DNA from: Saprospiraceae bacterium | GTDB lineage: Bacteria; Bacteroidota; Bacteroidia; Chitinophagales; Saprospiraceae | DNA: 64,000 bases | Assembly (NCBI GenBank): GCA_016716185.1 | Contig: JADJWV010000002.1 | Location: 534,501 to 598,500, forward strand | Direction of reading: 5' to 3' | In this document: in pieces, positions 1 through 7,460 of the stretch | Numbering within the stretch: position 1 is the first letter of the stretch | How the letters are laid out: each line of letters begins with the position of its first letter | Notes under the pieces: model-generated | What the model saw: the letters and a program-made list of their open reading frames with translations, nothing else | Told to the model about the DNA's origin: nothing | Databases searched by the model: none | Translations under genes and position numbers: made by a program

Positions 1-1894
1 CGTAGATTCGATTTCCATTTTTATCCTCGAGATAAATATTGTGGCGATAGATACCTGAATTGAATGAAATATAACCCGGTATGGTGTCTGAGTTTTCTGA
101 GGGTTTAACGCAATCTAAATCAAATCCAAAAAGTGCCAGCAAATTGGGACCACAGCTGCATCCGTCTTTGTCGTAGCAAACCAAGGAGAGATCGCTGCAA
201 ATCAAGCCACTTAGAACAGCAGTATCTGATTTGTTTTCAACACAAGTGGTATGATATCTGAAACTCTGTAAATCAAAGGAGCTCAGGCATGGAGCATCGC
301 AGTCAACAGTGAGGGGGATCCGAAGAATATAGGACCTGGCTTCAAAAGGAGGAGCATAACTCAAGTCAATGATCATTCTGTTTGTCCGGCTGATCATGCT
401 GGAAAACGGAGTTTTTCCGGCAAAAAAGAATGTGGAATCCCTGAGTGTAAATCCGCAGGGAATGAGAATTCTCAACTTTAAAGTTTCTGTATTCAACTTT
501 TGGGGCAAAACAACACTGTCAATAAGATCAAATGAACCTGTCAGTAAATTATTGGGAAGCGTAGTTCTTATAGCATGGCTTGGTTTCTTCGAATGATCGA
601 GATTAATCAGTTTTTCTATGGGAGTGCTGTTTGCAGTCACCCGGTTATTACAATTGCTTGTATAGCGATAATTGTAATAGACCGAAAATCGATTACCGTT
701 GAAAATGGGATTGATAATTATCCTTCCAAGGAGGTTGATTTCCTGTCCGGGATGGAGGCCGCTAATCTGCAGTAATATTCTTTCTGCTTTTGGTAATAAA
801 TTACAACTTCCTCCATCGTATGGATCTAACACCTGTATGAACCGTATCGAAGCATTTCCTTCAATACGGAAACTGTCAATCAAGAAACCAAATAAATCAT
901 TGACCGAAGACGGGTTTTCAGTCATGAGTTCAATAGTCAAACTGTCTGCTTTCCGGTTTCCAATGTTGAGGATATTCATCTTGAAAACAACACCTTCAGG
1001 ATCACATGAACATTCGGGTACCTGCTCATCAATGGAAAATACCATACGGGCATTCCCGGAAGGTTGGGTGAAATTTATTTCAGCATTTTCTATATCAGAT
1101 TGGCAGATAGCTTGCTTACAACCCCAGTTTACTTCAAAATCTGAATTATGGGTTCTGGCCAGACAACTGCTGTCAGTGATGAGTTCTTCAATTTCAATAA
1201 ACTCGTCTCTTTCAAATAAACTATCCCGGTCGCCAATTTTAGTAAAATCGGCTGCCGAAAACAGAAGTTGAAGATTTTGATCATTTTCCAGCAAAATGCT
1301 TCCTGAAGTGGACGTTAACTTGATGGGGTCATGAAGATCTGAAAAAATAAATTGCCGGATGGGTCCAAGTCTCGAGTTGATAATTCGAATTATCCTTTTT
1401 AATGAAGTACCGGCTTCTACTACAGTATCTCTTACATTTGTAATCAACAGAAAACCGGTTTCGATCCGGTAGGGGGGATCAGACCGAAATGAATCAATAC
1501 CGGCAGAATGTTGGAGTACAATTTTATTTCGGAATAAAATTCCACTATTGACCTGATCGAATAAATCGCAACCCATTTCAAAATCCAGTAAGATTATCCT
1601 CTTTTCTGCTGACTGAAAATTATTCAATGAAAACACAGGTTCATGGGGAATATTCAGATTGAGTTCACTGGCATTGACTATCGAACCCGGCACATAGGAA
1701 GTCCCTCCTGGTAAAAAGATTTGAAATTGAAGGTTAGAAATGAATCCGGAGGAAACATTTTCCAATTCAATTTTTACACGACTCTTTCCGCAAACAAAAG
1801 CACTATCTTCCAAACTGTGTTTAAACAGGAAAGTTTGTCCATACAAAAAAAGATGAACGAAACATAAAAATAAGCTGACTGTATTTCGGATCAC
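1..1894 (-). CDS. Large secreted surface protein, N-terminal 631 residues (3' end outside window)
   Basis: One uninterrupted reverse frame runs from a GTG at 1894 off the left edge of the window. The first ~20 residues (VIRNTVSLFLCFVHLFLYGQ) form a signal peptide ending in the YGQ typical of exported Bacteroidota proteins. The rest is beta-rich with scattered cysteines and repeated segments of the kind 'kIELeNvssgfIsNlqFqI', like the DUF11-type repeat modules of large cell-surface proteins that end in a T9SS domain. The end of the protein is not visible, so sorting type and function are unknown. GTG is chosen because no ATG exists in frame nearby and a TAnnTTTG box lies 20 bases upstream. Frame is certain; function is not recognised. 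Confidence 0.8.
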   Translation of the reverse strand, partial: MIRNTVSLFLCFVHLFLYGQTFLFKHSLEDSAFVCGKSRVKIELENVSSGFISNLQFQIFLPGGTSYVPGSIVNASELNLNIPHEPVFSLNNFQSAEKRIILLDFEMGCDLFDQVNSGILFRNKIVLQHSAGIDSFRSDPPYRIETGFLLITNVRDTVVEAGTSLKRIIRIINSRLGPIRQFIFSDLHDPIKLTSTSGSILLENDQNLQLLFSAADFTKIGDRDSLFERDEFIEIEELITDSSCLARTHNSDFEVNWGCKQAICQSDIENAEINFTQPSGNARMVFSIDEQVPECSCDPEGVVFKMNILNIGNRKADSLTIELMTENPSSVNDLFGFLIDSFRIEGNASIRFIQVLDPYDGGSCNLLPKAERILLQISGLHPGQEINLLGRIIINPIFNGNRFSVYYNYRYTSNCNNRVTANSTPIEKLINLDHSKKPSHAIRTTLPNNLLTGSFDLIDSVVLPQKLNTETLKLRILIPCGFTLRDSTFFFAGKTPFSSMISRTNRMIIDLSYAPPFEARSYILRIPLTVDCDAPCLSSFDLQSFRYHTTCVENKSDTAVLSGLICSDLSLVCYDKDGCSCGPNLLALFGFDLDCVKPSENSDTIPGYISFNSGIYRHNIYLEDKNGNRIY

Positions 1895-1914
1895 TTCATG
1901 AATTATGTTCCTTT

Positions 1915-1922
1915 CAAAGATA
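1915..1922 (-). promoter_or_regulatory. Bacteroidota -7 promoter box for the secreted protein at 1-1894
   Basis: On the reverse strand the bases read TATCTTTG, an exact TAnnTTTG match, 20 bases before the GTG start. No clear -33 TTG is seen at the usual spacing. It supports the GTG start. Confidence 0.5.
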
Positions 1923-2002
1923 GGAAAATTTAAACTGCATGATGTTAAATCTGAAACCGCGAATGACTTTTTTGTAATTTTAGATTTAAATAGAATAGGC
2001 AA

Positions 2003-2374
2003 ATGACGAATAAACCTTCCGGAGCTGCAAAATATACCAGTGTGGAAGAATACCATCAGGCCTTCCCTGAAGAAATCAGAACTATCTTGGATGAAATGAA
2101 AAACCTGATCCTGGAAGCTGCTACAGAAGCAGAATTCACCATCAGTTACAATATTCCAACCGCCAAATGGAAGGGAACTCTGGTACATTATGCAGCCTTG
2201 AATAAACACATCGGTTTATATCCGACTCCGGAAGCGATTGAATTTTTTAAAAAAGATCTGGAAGCATATAAAACATCCAAAGGGGCCATTCAATTTCTGA
2301 TTGGACAAAAATTACCCAAAGCATTGATAAAAAGGATTGTTAAGCATAGGGTTCAATTAAATGGGAATTCCTGA
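2003..2374 (+). CDS. DUF1801 / YdhG-like protein
   Basis: This 123-residue cytosolic protein has the layout of the DUF1801 (YdhG/Fra-like) fold: an N-terminal 'SVEEYHQAFPEEIRTILDEM' helix, the central 'ISYNIPTAKWKGTLVHYAAL' strand region and the 'HIGLYPTPEAIEFF' loop, followed by 'KGAIQFLIGQKLPKALIKRIV'. Family members have been linked to intracellular iron handling in Bacillus, but the biochemical role is not settled. It is complete and close to the usual family length. It stands alone on the plus strand, divergent from the secreted protein at the left edge. Start is the only suitable ATG. Family assignment is confident, role is not. Confidence 0.85.
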   Translation: MTNKPSGAAKYTSVEEYHQAFPEEIRTILDEMKNLILEAATEAEFTISYNIPTAKWKGTLVHYAALNKHIGLYPTPEAIEFFKKDLEAYKTSKGAIQFLIGQKLPKALIKRIVKHRVQLNGNS

Positions 2375-2474
2375 ATGACTTAAATTTGAATGTAAATTGG
2401 GAAGACTTGTATCATGAAAAAAATTTCCAGTAAACTATATTTTACTGCTGTTGCAGAATTTTAAAATTTTAAAA

Positions 2475-3491
2475 ATGATGAATATTTTCGTTTTGAAGCG
2501 GGTGTATTGCGGACTCATCTGCCTGACAATTTTATCCACTATGCAAGCACAATCCGGAAAAGTCTGGGCTCTTGCATTGCATGGTGGCGCCGGAACCATA
2601 ACGCGCAAACAAATGACAGCTGAAAAGGATTCTACATACCGTTTTCATTTAGATAAAGCATTAGGAATTGGGGAAAGAATTTTGGAAAGTGGTGGAAGTT
2701 CAATGGATGCAGTTGAACAGGTGATCATTTACATGGAAGATTGTCCGTACTTCAATGCCGGAAAAGGGGCTGTATTCAACCGGGAGGGTCGGGTCGAATT
2801 GGATGCCAGCCTCATGGATGGTTCGGGAAGGCAAGCTGGCGCTGCTGGCAGTGTAGAGGGAATAAAAAACCCTATACGATTAGCCCGGGCCATTATGGAA
2901 AATTCACCGCATGTATTTTTAGTAGGCGAGGGTGCCAAAACTTTTGGAGTAGAAGTTGGATTGGATACCGCCGACGAAAGCTGGTTTTATACAGAGGAGC
3001 GATGGAATCAACATCTAAGGGCTCAGAAAAAAGGCGGACACTCGTCTACAGATCCTTCACCGGTTGCTAACGAACGTTCGTTAGGGACCGTGGGTTGCGT
3101 GGCACTTGATCGGCAGGGAAATCTGGCCGCCGGAACCTCTACCGGAGGGATGACCAATAAACGTAAAGGCAGGCTGGGCGACAGTCCGGTAATAGGCGCC
3201 GGTACCTTTGCTGACAACAGGACCTGTGCGGTTTCATGCACCGGGCATGGAGAACATTTTATAAGAAATGTCGTGAGTTTTGACCTGCATGCGAGGATGC
3301 TTTATGGCAAACAAAAATTATCAGACGCAGCTGACCAGATCGTCTTCAAAGAGCTGAAAAGAGCAGGTGCAGAAGGTGGGTTCATCGCAATTGACCGGAA
3401 GGGAAATGTCGTCATGCCGTTTAATTCGTCAGGCATGTATAGAGCCAGTTCTGCCAAAGGACAACGGAAAATAGAAATTTATGGAAAATAA
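2475..3491 (+). CDS. Periplasmic isoaspartyl peptidase / L-asparaginase, Ntn-hydrolase type
   Basis: Plant-type asparaginase/isoaspartyl aminopeptidase (IaaA-like), which removes beta-aspartyl residues or deamidates asparagine after self-cleavage into two subunits. The N-terminal 'ALHGGAGTI', the 'GGSSMDAVEQVI' and 'FNAGKGAVFN' motifs and the cleavage site 'SLGTVGCVALD' are present; the Thr of GTVG (about residue 205 from the ATG used here) becomes the nucleophile, with 'GTSTGGMTNK' and 'SCTGHGEHFIR' downstream. A longer frame starts at a TTG at 2451, but the double ATG at 2475/2478 starts a good signal peptide ending at 'MQAQ', so the enzyme is probably periplasmic. The stretch just before the cleavage site carries an ACGAAC-N4-GTTAG sequence like the intergenic palindromes (see findings). 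Confidence 0.9.
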   Translation: MMNIFVLKRVYCGLICLTILSTMQAQSGKVWALALHGGAGTITRKQMTAEKDSTYRFHLDKALGIGERILESGGSSMDAVEQVIIYMEDCPYFNAGKGAVFNREGRVELDASLMDGSGRQAGAAGSVEGIKNPIRLARAIMENSPHVFLVGEGAKTFGVEVGLDTADESWFYTEERWNQHLRAQKKGGHSSTDPSPVANERSLGTVGCVALDRQGNLAAGTSTGGMTNKRKGRLGDSPVIGAGTFADNRTCAVSCTGHGEHFIRNVVSFDLHARMLYGKQKLSDAADQIVFKELKRAGAEGGFIAIDRKGNVVMPFNSSGMYRASSAKGQRKIEIYGK

Positions 3492-3544
3492 GCCTGGGGA
3501 ATTATAGGCTTCATTTAAATGCCAGAAAGTTCTGGATCGTCGAA

Positions 3545-4081
3545 TTATTTTTCTGCCAGAGACGAATCTGGTAAATAGGAAACAAAGCTATTGATGCGCA
3601 TGATTCTCCGAAGCCAATAATCCGAATCGAATAAGTTTTCCTGTATGACTCCTTTTGATGACGTACTGTGTAAGATGTATACCGCTTTGTTCCGGGTACC
3701 CGTAATCATTGCGACATGATTGACCTGGTTATGAATACCAAAAAAAATGAGATCACCGGGTTGAGCTTCTTCGAGTTTTATTTCTTTTCCGGAATGCATT
3801 TGATCTTTCGAACTGGGCCCTATTGCGATGTTGCAACCAATAAACAAATACTGGATCAGACCACTGCAATCAAACCCGCCGGTATTTTTTCCGGCACGTT
3901 TATACGGAGTCCCAATCATTTCCATTCCTTTGGACAATACCATTTCTCTCAATTTCCATGCATCTGTTCCTGCCAATTTCCGGTCGGCCACTACGATTTT
4001 AGGTGCGGAGCACGAAAAAAGAAGTAAGCCCCATAAGAGAATGAGCCCATACAGCAATTGACTATTCCGGACTATTTTCAT
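3545..4081 (-). CDS. NlpC/P60 family lipoprotein, peptidoglycan endopeptidase
   Basis: A 178-residue lipoprotein: signal peptide with lipobox LLFSC (lipidated Cys24), then an NlpC/P60 cysteine-peptidase domain. The catalytic Cys72 lies in 'FDCSGL', the conserved His122 in 'QVNHVAMI', and His138 in 'ILHSTS' is the likely third residue; 'AQPGDLIFFG' is the usual motif before the active His. Such enzymes cut D-Glu-diaminopimelate bonds in cell-wall peptides. The domain is complete and compact, like Spr/NlpC, with no extra SH3 domain. It is convergent with the asparaginase gene (53-base gap) and separated from the next reverse-strand gene by an AT-rich leader. Confidence 0.92.
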   Translation of the reverse strand: MKIVRNSQLLYGLILLWGLLLFSCSAPKIVVADRKLAGTDAWKLREMVLSKGMEMIGTPYKRAGKNTGGFDCSGLIQYLFIGCNIAIGPSSKDQMHSGKEIKLEEAQPGDLIFFGIHNQVNHVAMITGTRNKAVYILHSTSSKGVIQENLFDSDYWLRRIMRINSFVSYLPDSSLAEK

Positions 4082-4196
4082 ATAAGTCGCAAAATAATAA
4101 ATTCTTACATATTATAATAATATTTAATATATATTTAACGACTTTATCTCTTCCCCTGGCTGGATTCTGAGAAATGCTGCAAAATTTTACGGGATT

Positions 4197-4976
4197 CTAT
4201 ATGAATTCAAATTCATCCCTGTCGTTCAAAAACGGATATGCTCTCCGAAAAACATTTAAACTGTGGAGGTCTAATTCGATAGTTGAAATCCCTTCATTTT
4301 GGCCCATGTGAAGAATCCGATGTCCTTCAAAATCATAAACCGCCGAATCCCCTTGATAGGAAATATCTTTCCCGTCTTTCCCAATGCGATTTATTCCAGC
4401 TACATAGCACTGGTTTTCAATGGCTCTGGCGCATAGCAATTGATTCCAGGCCCGCTCCCTTTTTTCGGGAAAATTGGCTACAAAGACCATAAGGTCAAGG
4501 TCATGAGTATTCCTGCACCAAACCGGAAATCGCAAGTCGTAACAAATAAAGAATCCTATTTTCCACGATTGAATTTCGAGTATGAGTTTGGAATTTCCTG
4601 CGCTGAAGTGTTTATGTTCTTCGGCCAGCGTGAATAAATGCTTTTTATCGTAATGTTTAATATGTTGATTATCATTATCTAACACGATCAATCGGTTATA
4701 ATAATTCCCATATTCCTCAATGATCAAACTACCTGCAACCATGCAGCGATAATGGTCGGACAAATTCTTCATCCAAAGAATTGTGTTGCCATCCATCGTT
4801 TCCGCCAGCTTTTCCGATGCCATTGAAAACCCGGTTGTAAACATTTCGGGAAAAACCAATAAGTCCGTTTGCGTGTGAAAGTTTGCGCGAAGCAATTTAT
4901 CAATAGCATCTCTGTTGGCCTGTGGGTCTTCCCATATCAACGGAATCTGGCAAAGACTTAAGCGTAAGTTGTGCAT
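4197..4976 (-). CDS. Carbon-nitrogen hydrolase, omega-amidase (YafV/NIT2) type
   Basis: Nitrilase-superfamily enzyme of 259 residues. The catalytic triad is visible: Glu44 in 'LLVFPEMFTTGFS', Lys112 in 'HYDKKHLF' and Cys145 in 'GFFICYDLRFPVW' (numbering from the ATG at 4976). The 'PEMFTTGF' and 'CYDLRFP' forms are typical of omega-amidase/YafV proteins, which hydrolyse alpha-ketoglutaramate-type amides in metabolite repair; substrate is inferred from this similarity. A longer frame to 5003 would start inside the rplY terminator hairpin, so the internal ATG giving 'MHNLRLSLCQIPLIWEDP' is preferred. It lies directly downstream of rplY on the same strand but past a terminator. Confidence 0.88.
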   Translation of the reverse strand: MHNLRLSLCQIPLIWEDPQANRDAIDKLLRANFHTQTDLLVFPEMFTTGFSMASEKLAETMDGNTILWMKNLSDHYRCMVAGSLIIEEYGNYYNRLIVLDNDNQHIKHYDKKHLFTLAEEHKHFSAGNSKLILEIQSWKIGFFICYDLRFPVWCRNTHDLDLMVFVANFPEKRERAWNQLLCARAIENQCYVAGINRIGKDGKDISYQGDSAVYDFEGHRILHMGQNEGISTIELDLHSLNVFRRAYPFLNDRDEFEFI

Positions 4977-5000
4977 TGGATTTAAGTTTTCCACAAAATA

Positions 5001-5024
5001 CAAAAGCCGGCTTGAGGCCGGCTT
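5001..5024 (-). terminator. Rho-independent terminator after rplY
   Basis: An 8-bp stem AAGCCGGC / GCCGGCTT with a 5-base loop lies 22 bases past the rplY stop; reading the reverse strand it is followed by a T-rich tail (TTTTGTATTTT). Confidence 0.75.
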
Positions 5025-5045
5025 CGTTTTATGAAAATGGGATTA

Positions 5046-5642
5046 CTATTTCTTTGCAGCTTCAACTTTAGCTTCTTCAGCGGCGCTACTCTTTAGGGCT
5101 CTTGGAATCTCAACTCCAACGACCGGAGTACTGGCAGGATTGACTATTTCAACGCCTTCGACGGATTGAATGTCCTTTACCCGCATGGTTTGGCCTAAAT
5201 CGAGTTTGGTTACATCCAGATATACCTCGGGAACGATATTTTCTGAAGCCGCTTTGATATGAACGGTTCTGATCCTTTGAACCAATTTTCCACCTGATTT
5301 TACACCAACGGCAGTGCCTTGTAAAGTTACAGGAACTTCAACTTTTACCGGTGTTCCTTTGATCAGTTTGAGGAAATCCAAATGTGTAACCTGGTCGGTT
5401 AAAGGGTGTGTTTGAATTTCTTTCAAAATGCAACGGTGTGTTTGTCCGTTCAAATTTATTTCAGCGACTTTAAATTTTGGGGTATATAGCAAAGATTTCA
5501 ACTCAGCGGGTTGTGCATTGAATTGCAAATTCCCTTCTTTTGAATAAAGTACGCAAGGCACGACGCCTTCTCTGCGGTAACGCTTTGATGCTTCTTTCCC
5601 GTTTTCAGTACGTGGGCTGGCATTGATAACTACAGTTTCCAT
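5046..5642 (-). CDS. rplY: 50S ribosomal protein L25 / general stress protein Ctc
   Basis: Binds 5S rRNA in the large ribosomal subunit. The 198-residue form has the L25 N-terminal domain ('NGKEASKRYRREGVVPCVLYSKEG', then 'HRCILKEIQTHPLTDQVTHLDFLKL') followed by the longer C-terminal TL5/CTC beta domain ('VPVTLQGTAVGVKSGGKLVQ', 'VYLDVTKLDLGQTMRVKDI') and an alanine/lysine/glutamate-rich tail. It follows prs with a 65-base gap on the same strand, a pairing common in Bacteroidota and other bacteria, so the two are probably co-transcribed and end at the terminator at 5001-5024. Complete, ATG start, no anomalies. Confidence 0.97.
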   Translation of the reverse strand: METVVINASPRTENGKEASKRYRREGVVPCVLYSKEGNLQFNAQPAELKSLLYTPKFKVAEINLNGQTHRCILKEIQTHPLTDQVTHLDFLKLIKGTPVKVEVPVTLQGTAVGVKSGGKLVQRIRTVHIKAASENIVPEVYLDVTKLDLGQTMRVKDIQSVEGVEIVNPASTPVVGVEIPRALKSSAAEEAKVEAAKK

Positions 5643-5707
5643 AAACGTCTAAATTTTTCAGATCCCTTTTAGGGAGCGCAAAGATATAAAAAGAAAAGAT
5701 TTTGTGG

Positions 5708-6640
5708 CTATTTATCTACAAAAAGTGCCTCAATGGATCGATGTTCGTGGGTATTCCGGATCGCTTTTGCAAATAATTTGGCTGACTTGATGACTTTGAT
5801 CTTGGAACTAAGCCTTTTCAAAGGGATGGAATCGGTAACAATCATTTCAGATATCCTGCTGTTTTCGATGTTTTCGAAGGCCTTTCCCGACAGTACCGGG
5901 TGTGTGCAAATTGCCTTTACGTCCAATGCGCCTTTGTCGATCAGTGCTTCACTGGCTTTACAAAGCGTACCGGCGGTGTCAACAATGTCATCAACCAGAA
6001 TGATTTCCCGGTCTTTGACATCTCCGATCACCGTTATACCTTCCACTTCGTTCGCTTTTTTACGGTATTTATCGCAAATGACCAGGTCCTTTCCAAAGTG
6101 TTTCGAATAGGTTCTGGCCCGTTTTACTCCACCTACATCTGCGCAGGCAAAAACCGTATTTTCCTTCATGTAATTGTCCAGGTAGGGCATAAAGATGGCC
6201 TCGCTTTTGAGGTGATCCAGCGGAATGTCAAAAAATCCCTGGATCTGATCGGCATGGAGGTCCATGGTCATGATCCGGTTGGCCCCTGCAGCCTGCAACA
6301 GGTTGGCGACCAATTTAGCCGAAATGGGTACCCTGGGTTTATCCTTGCGATCCTGTCTGGCATATCCAAAATAAGGAATCACCGCAGTAATATAACCCGC
6401 TGATGCTCTTTTAGCTGCATCTATCAAAAGCAACAATTCAAACAGATTTTCCGAAGGTGCGTAGGTCGATTGTATTAGAAAAACATAACTACCCCGTATG
6501 GATTCGTTGATTACGGGTTGCATTTCTCCATCGCTGAATCTGGATAGGTTTAATTTACCCAATGAATCGCCGTAATGATCTGCTATATCTTCAGCAAGCG
6601 CCCGGGAAGCAGTCCCGGAAAATAATTTTACATCCTGCAT
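5708..6640 (-). CDS. prs: Ribose-phosphate pyrophosphokinase
   Basis: Makes PRPP from ribose-5-phosphate and ATP for nucleotide, His and Trp synthesis. From the ATG at 6640 the protein begins 'MQDVKLFSGTASRALAEDIA', matching the usual start; upstream in-frame codons are ignored because a TAnnTTTG box ends 18 bases before this ATG. Seen motifs: 'FSDGEMQPVINESIRG', 'IPYFGYARQDRK', the 'DLHADQIQGFFDIPLDHL' metal-binding segment and the PRPP loop 'ILVDDIVDTAGTL'. Length 310 residues is normal. First gene of a prs-rplY operon, divergent from the SET-domain gene with only 53 bases between starts. Confidence 0.97.
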   Translation of the reverse strand: MQDVKLFSGTASRALAEDIADHYGDSLGKLNLSRFSDGEMQPVINESIRGSYVFLIQSTYAPSENLFELLLLIDAAKRASAGYITAVIPYFGYARQDRKDKPRVPISAKLVANLLQAAGANRIMTMDLHADQIQGFFDIPLDHLKSEAIFMPYLDNYMKENTVFACADVGGVKRARTYSKHFGKDLVICDKYRKKANEVEGITVIGDVKDREIILVDDIVDTAGTLCKASEALIDKGALDVKAICTHPVLSGKAFENIENSRISEMIVTDSIPLKRLSSKIKVIKSAKLFAKAIRNTHEHRSIEALFVDK

Positions 6641-6658
6641 GAGCATCATAAACTGGCA

Positions 6659-6666
6659 CAAAGCTA
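6659..6666 (-). promoter_or_regulatory. prs promoter -7 box
   Basis: Reverse strand reads TAGCTTTG, an exact TAnnTTTG match 18 bases ahead of the prs ATG, inside the 53-base divergent gap shared with the SET-domain gene. Confidence 0.6.
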
Positions 6667-6693
6667 ATAATTTTACGGTCAACAGAAAACAAC

Positions 6694-7119
6694 ATGCAGA
6701 GATTGGAAGGATTATATATTATGAAAATAGCTAAAAAGGGTAGGGCGGTTTTCTGCGCCACCGATATTCCAAAGGGTGCTCTCATCGAAATTTGTCCTAT
6801 AATCGTAATCCCTGAAAATGAAGTCGATATGATTCATGAAACAGAGTTACATGATTACTATTTCGTTTGGGGCGATCGCGACGAACAGGCTGCTATTGCA
6901 CTGGGTTATGGATCCTTGTACAATCACTCCTACCAACCGAATGCAGAATACATTTTCGATCCCGAAAACGAAAGCATAGATGTCCGGGCGATCAAAGATA
7001 TCCCGGCCGGAAAAGAAATTACTTTCAATTACCACGGCGACCCAAAATGCAAGGATACACTGTGGTTTGATAAATCCGGTAAAAGAATTAAAAGAATGAA
7101 AGTGGGAGATTCGAGGTAG
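6694..7119 (+). CDS. SET-domain protein, putative protein-lysine methyltransferase
   Basis: A 141-residue stand-alone SET domain with no other module. Visible SET motifs are 'GRAVFCATDIPKGALIEICP' (N-terminal SET-N strand), 'GYGSLYNHSYQPNAEYIFDP' (the NHS motif that contacts S-adenosylmethionine) and 'VRAIKDIPAGKEITFNYHGDP' (the GEEL/Tyr motif; FNYHG carries the expected tyrosine). Bacterial SET proteins methylate lysines of proteins, but the substrate here cannot be told. It begins at an ATG 53 bases from the divergent prs and is followed by repeat-rich DNA. No post-SET cysteine cluster is seen; a single cysteine is in 'GDPKCKD'. The fold assignment is strong; the activity is inferred. Confidence 0.85.
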   Translation: MQRLEGLYIMKIAKKGRAVFCATDIPKGALIEICPIIVIPENEVDMIHETELHDYYFVWGDRDEQAAIALGYGSLYNHSYQPNAEYIFDPENESIDVRAIKDIPAGKEITFNYHGDPKCKDTLWFDKSGKRIKRMKVGDSR

Positions 7120-7150
7120 GGAAAGGTTGATGGAATAAGGAGCAAAGAGG

Positions 7151-7220
7151 AAGGAGCAAGGATTATAGAGTAAGGAGCAAAGAGTAAGGAGCAAGGATTA
7201 TAGAGTAAGGAGCAAAGAGA
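7151..7220. repeat. Two tandem copies of a 35-bp purine-rich repeat (5 x 7 bp)
   Basis: Bases 7151-7185 and 7186-7220 are the same 35-bp unit (AAGGAGCAAGG...GCAAAGAG) differing only at the last base. The flanks (7130-7150 and 7240-7290, AAGCTTAAAGCTCAAAGC) continue with a period of about 7. This is the gap between the convergent SET and CorC-type genes. Confidence 0.85.
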
Positions 7221-7357
7221 ATAGAGAGTAATGTTAAGGCTTAAAGTATGAAGCTTAAAGCTCAAAGCTTAAAGCTTAAAGATCAAAGATGAATGTTCAA
7301 CTGAAATTTCAAAAAAAGTTTAATTTATAGGAACTTTTAGTTTTAGCACCTGCTTTT

Positions 7358-7445
7358 CCTAAAAGCCTAAAAGCCTAAAAGCCTAAAAGCCTAAAAGCCT
7401 AAAAGCCTAAAAGCCTAAAAGCCTAAAAGCCTAAAAGCCTAAAAG
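7358..7445. repeat. 8-bp tandem array CCTAAAAG x 11
   Basis: Eleven perfect head-to-tail copies of CCTAAAAG, ending 15 bases before the stop codon of the reverse-strand CorC-type gene. Its reverse complement (CTTTTAGG) is the unit that recurs in the array after metG at 30028. Together with the 35-bp repeat it fills nearly all of the 341-base convergent gap; no small gene is seen there. Confidence 0.95.
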
Positions 7446-7460
7446 TCGAAAAGTCGCACT

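Noticed and set aside
699..1271. 190-residue forward frame
   Set aside because: Shadow of the continuous reverse-strand secreted-protein frame; codon pattern and motifs support only the reverse strand.
5900..6403. 167-residue forward frame
   Set aside because: Lies wholly over prs and has no recognisable domain.
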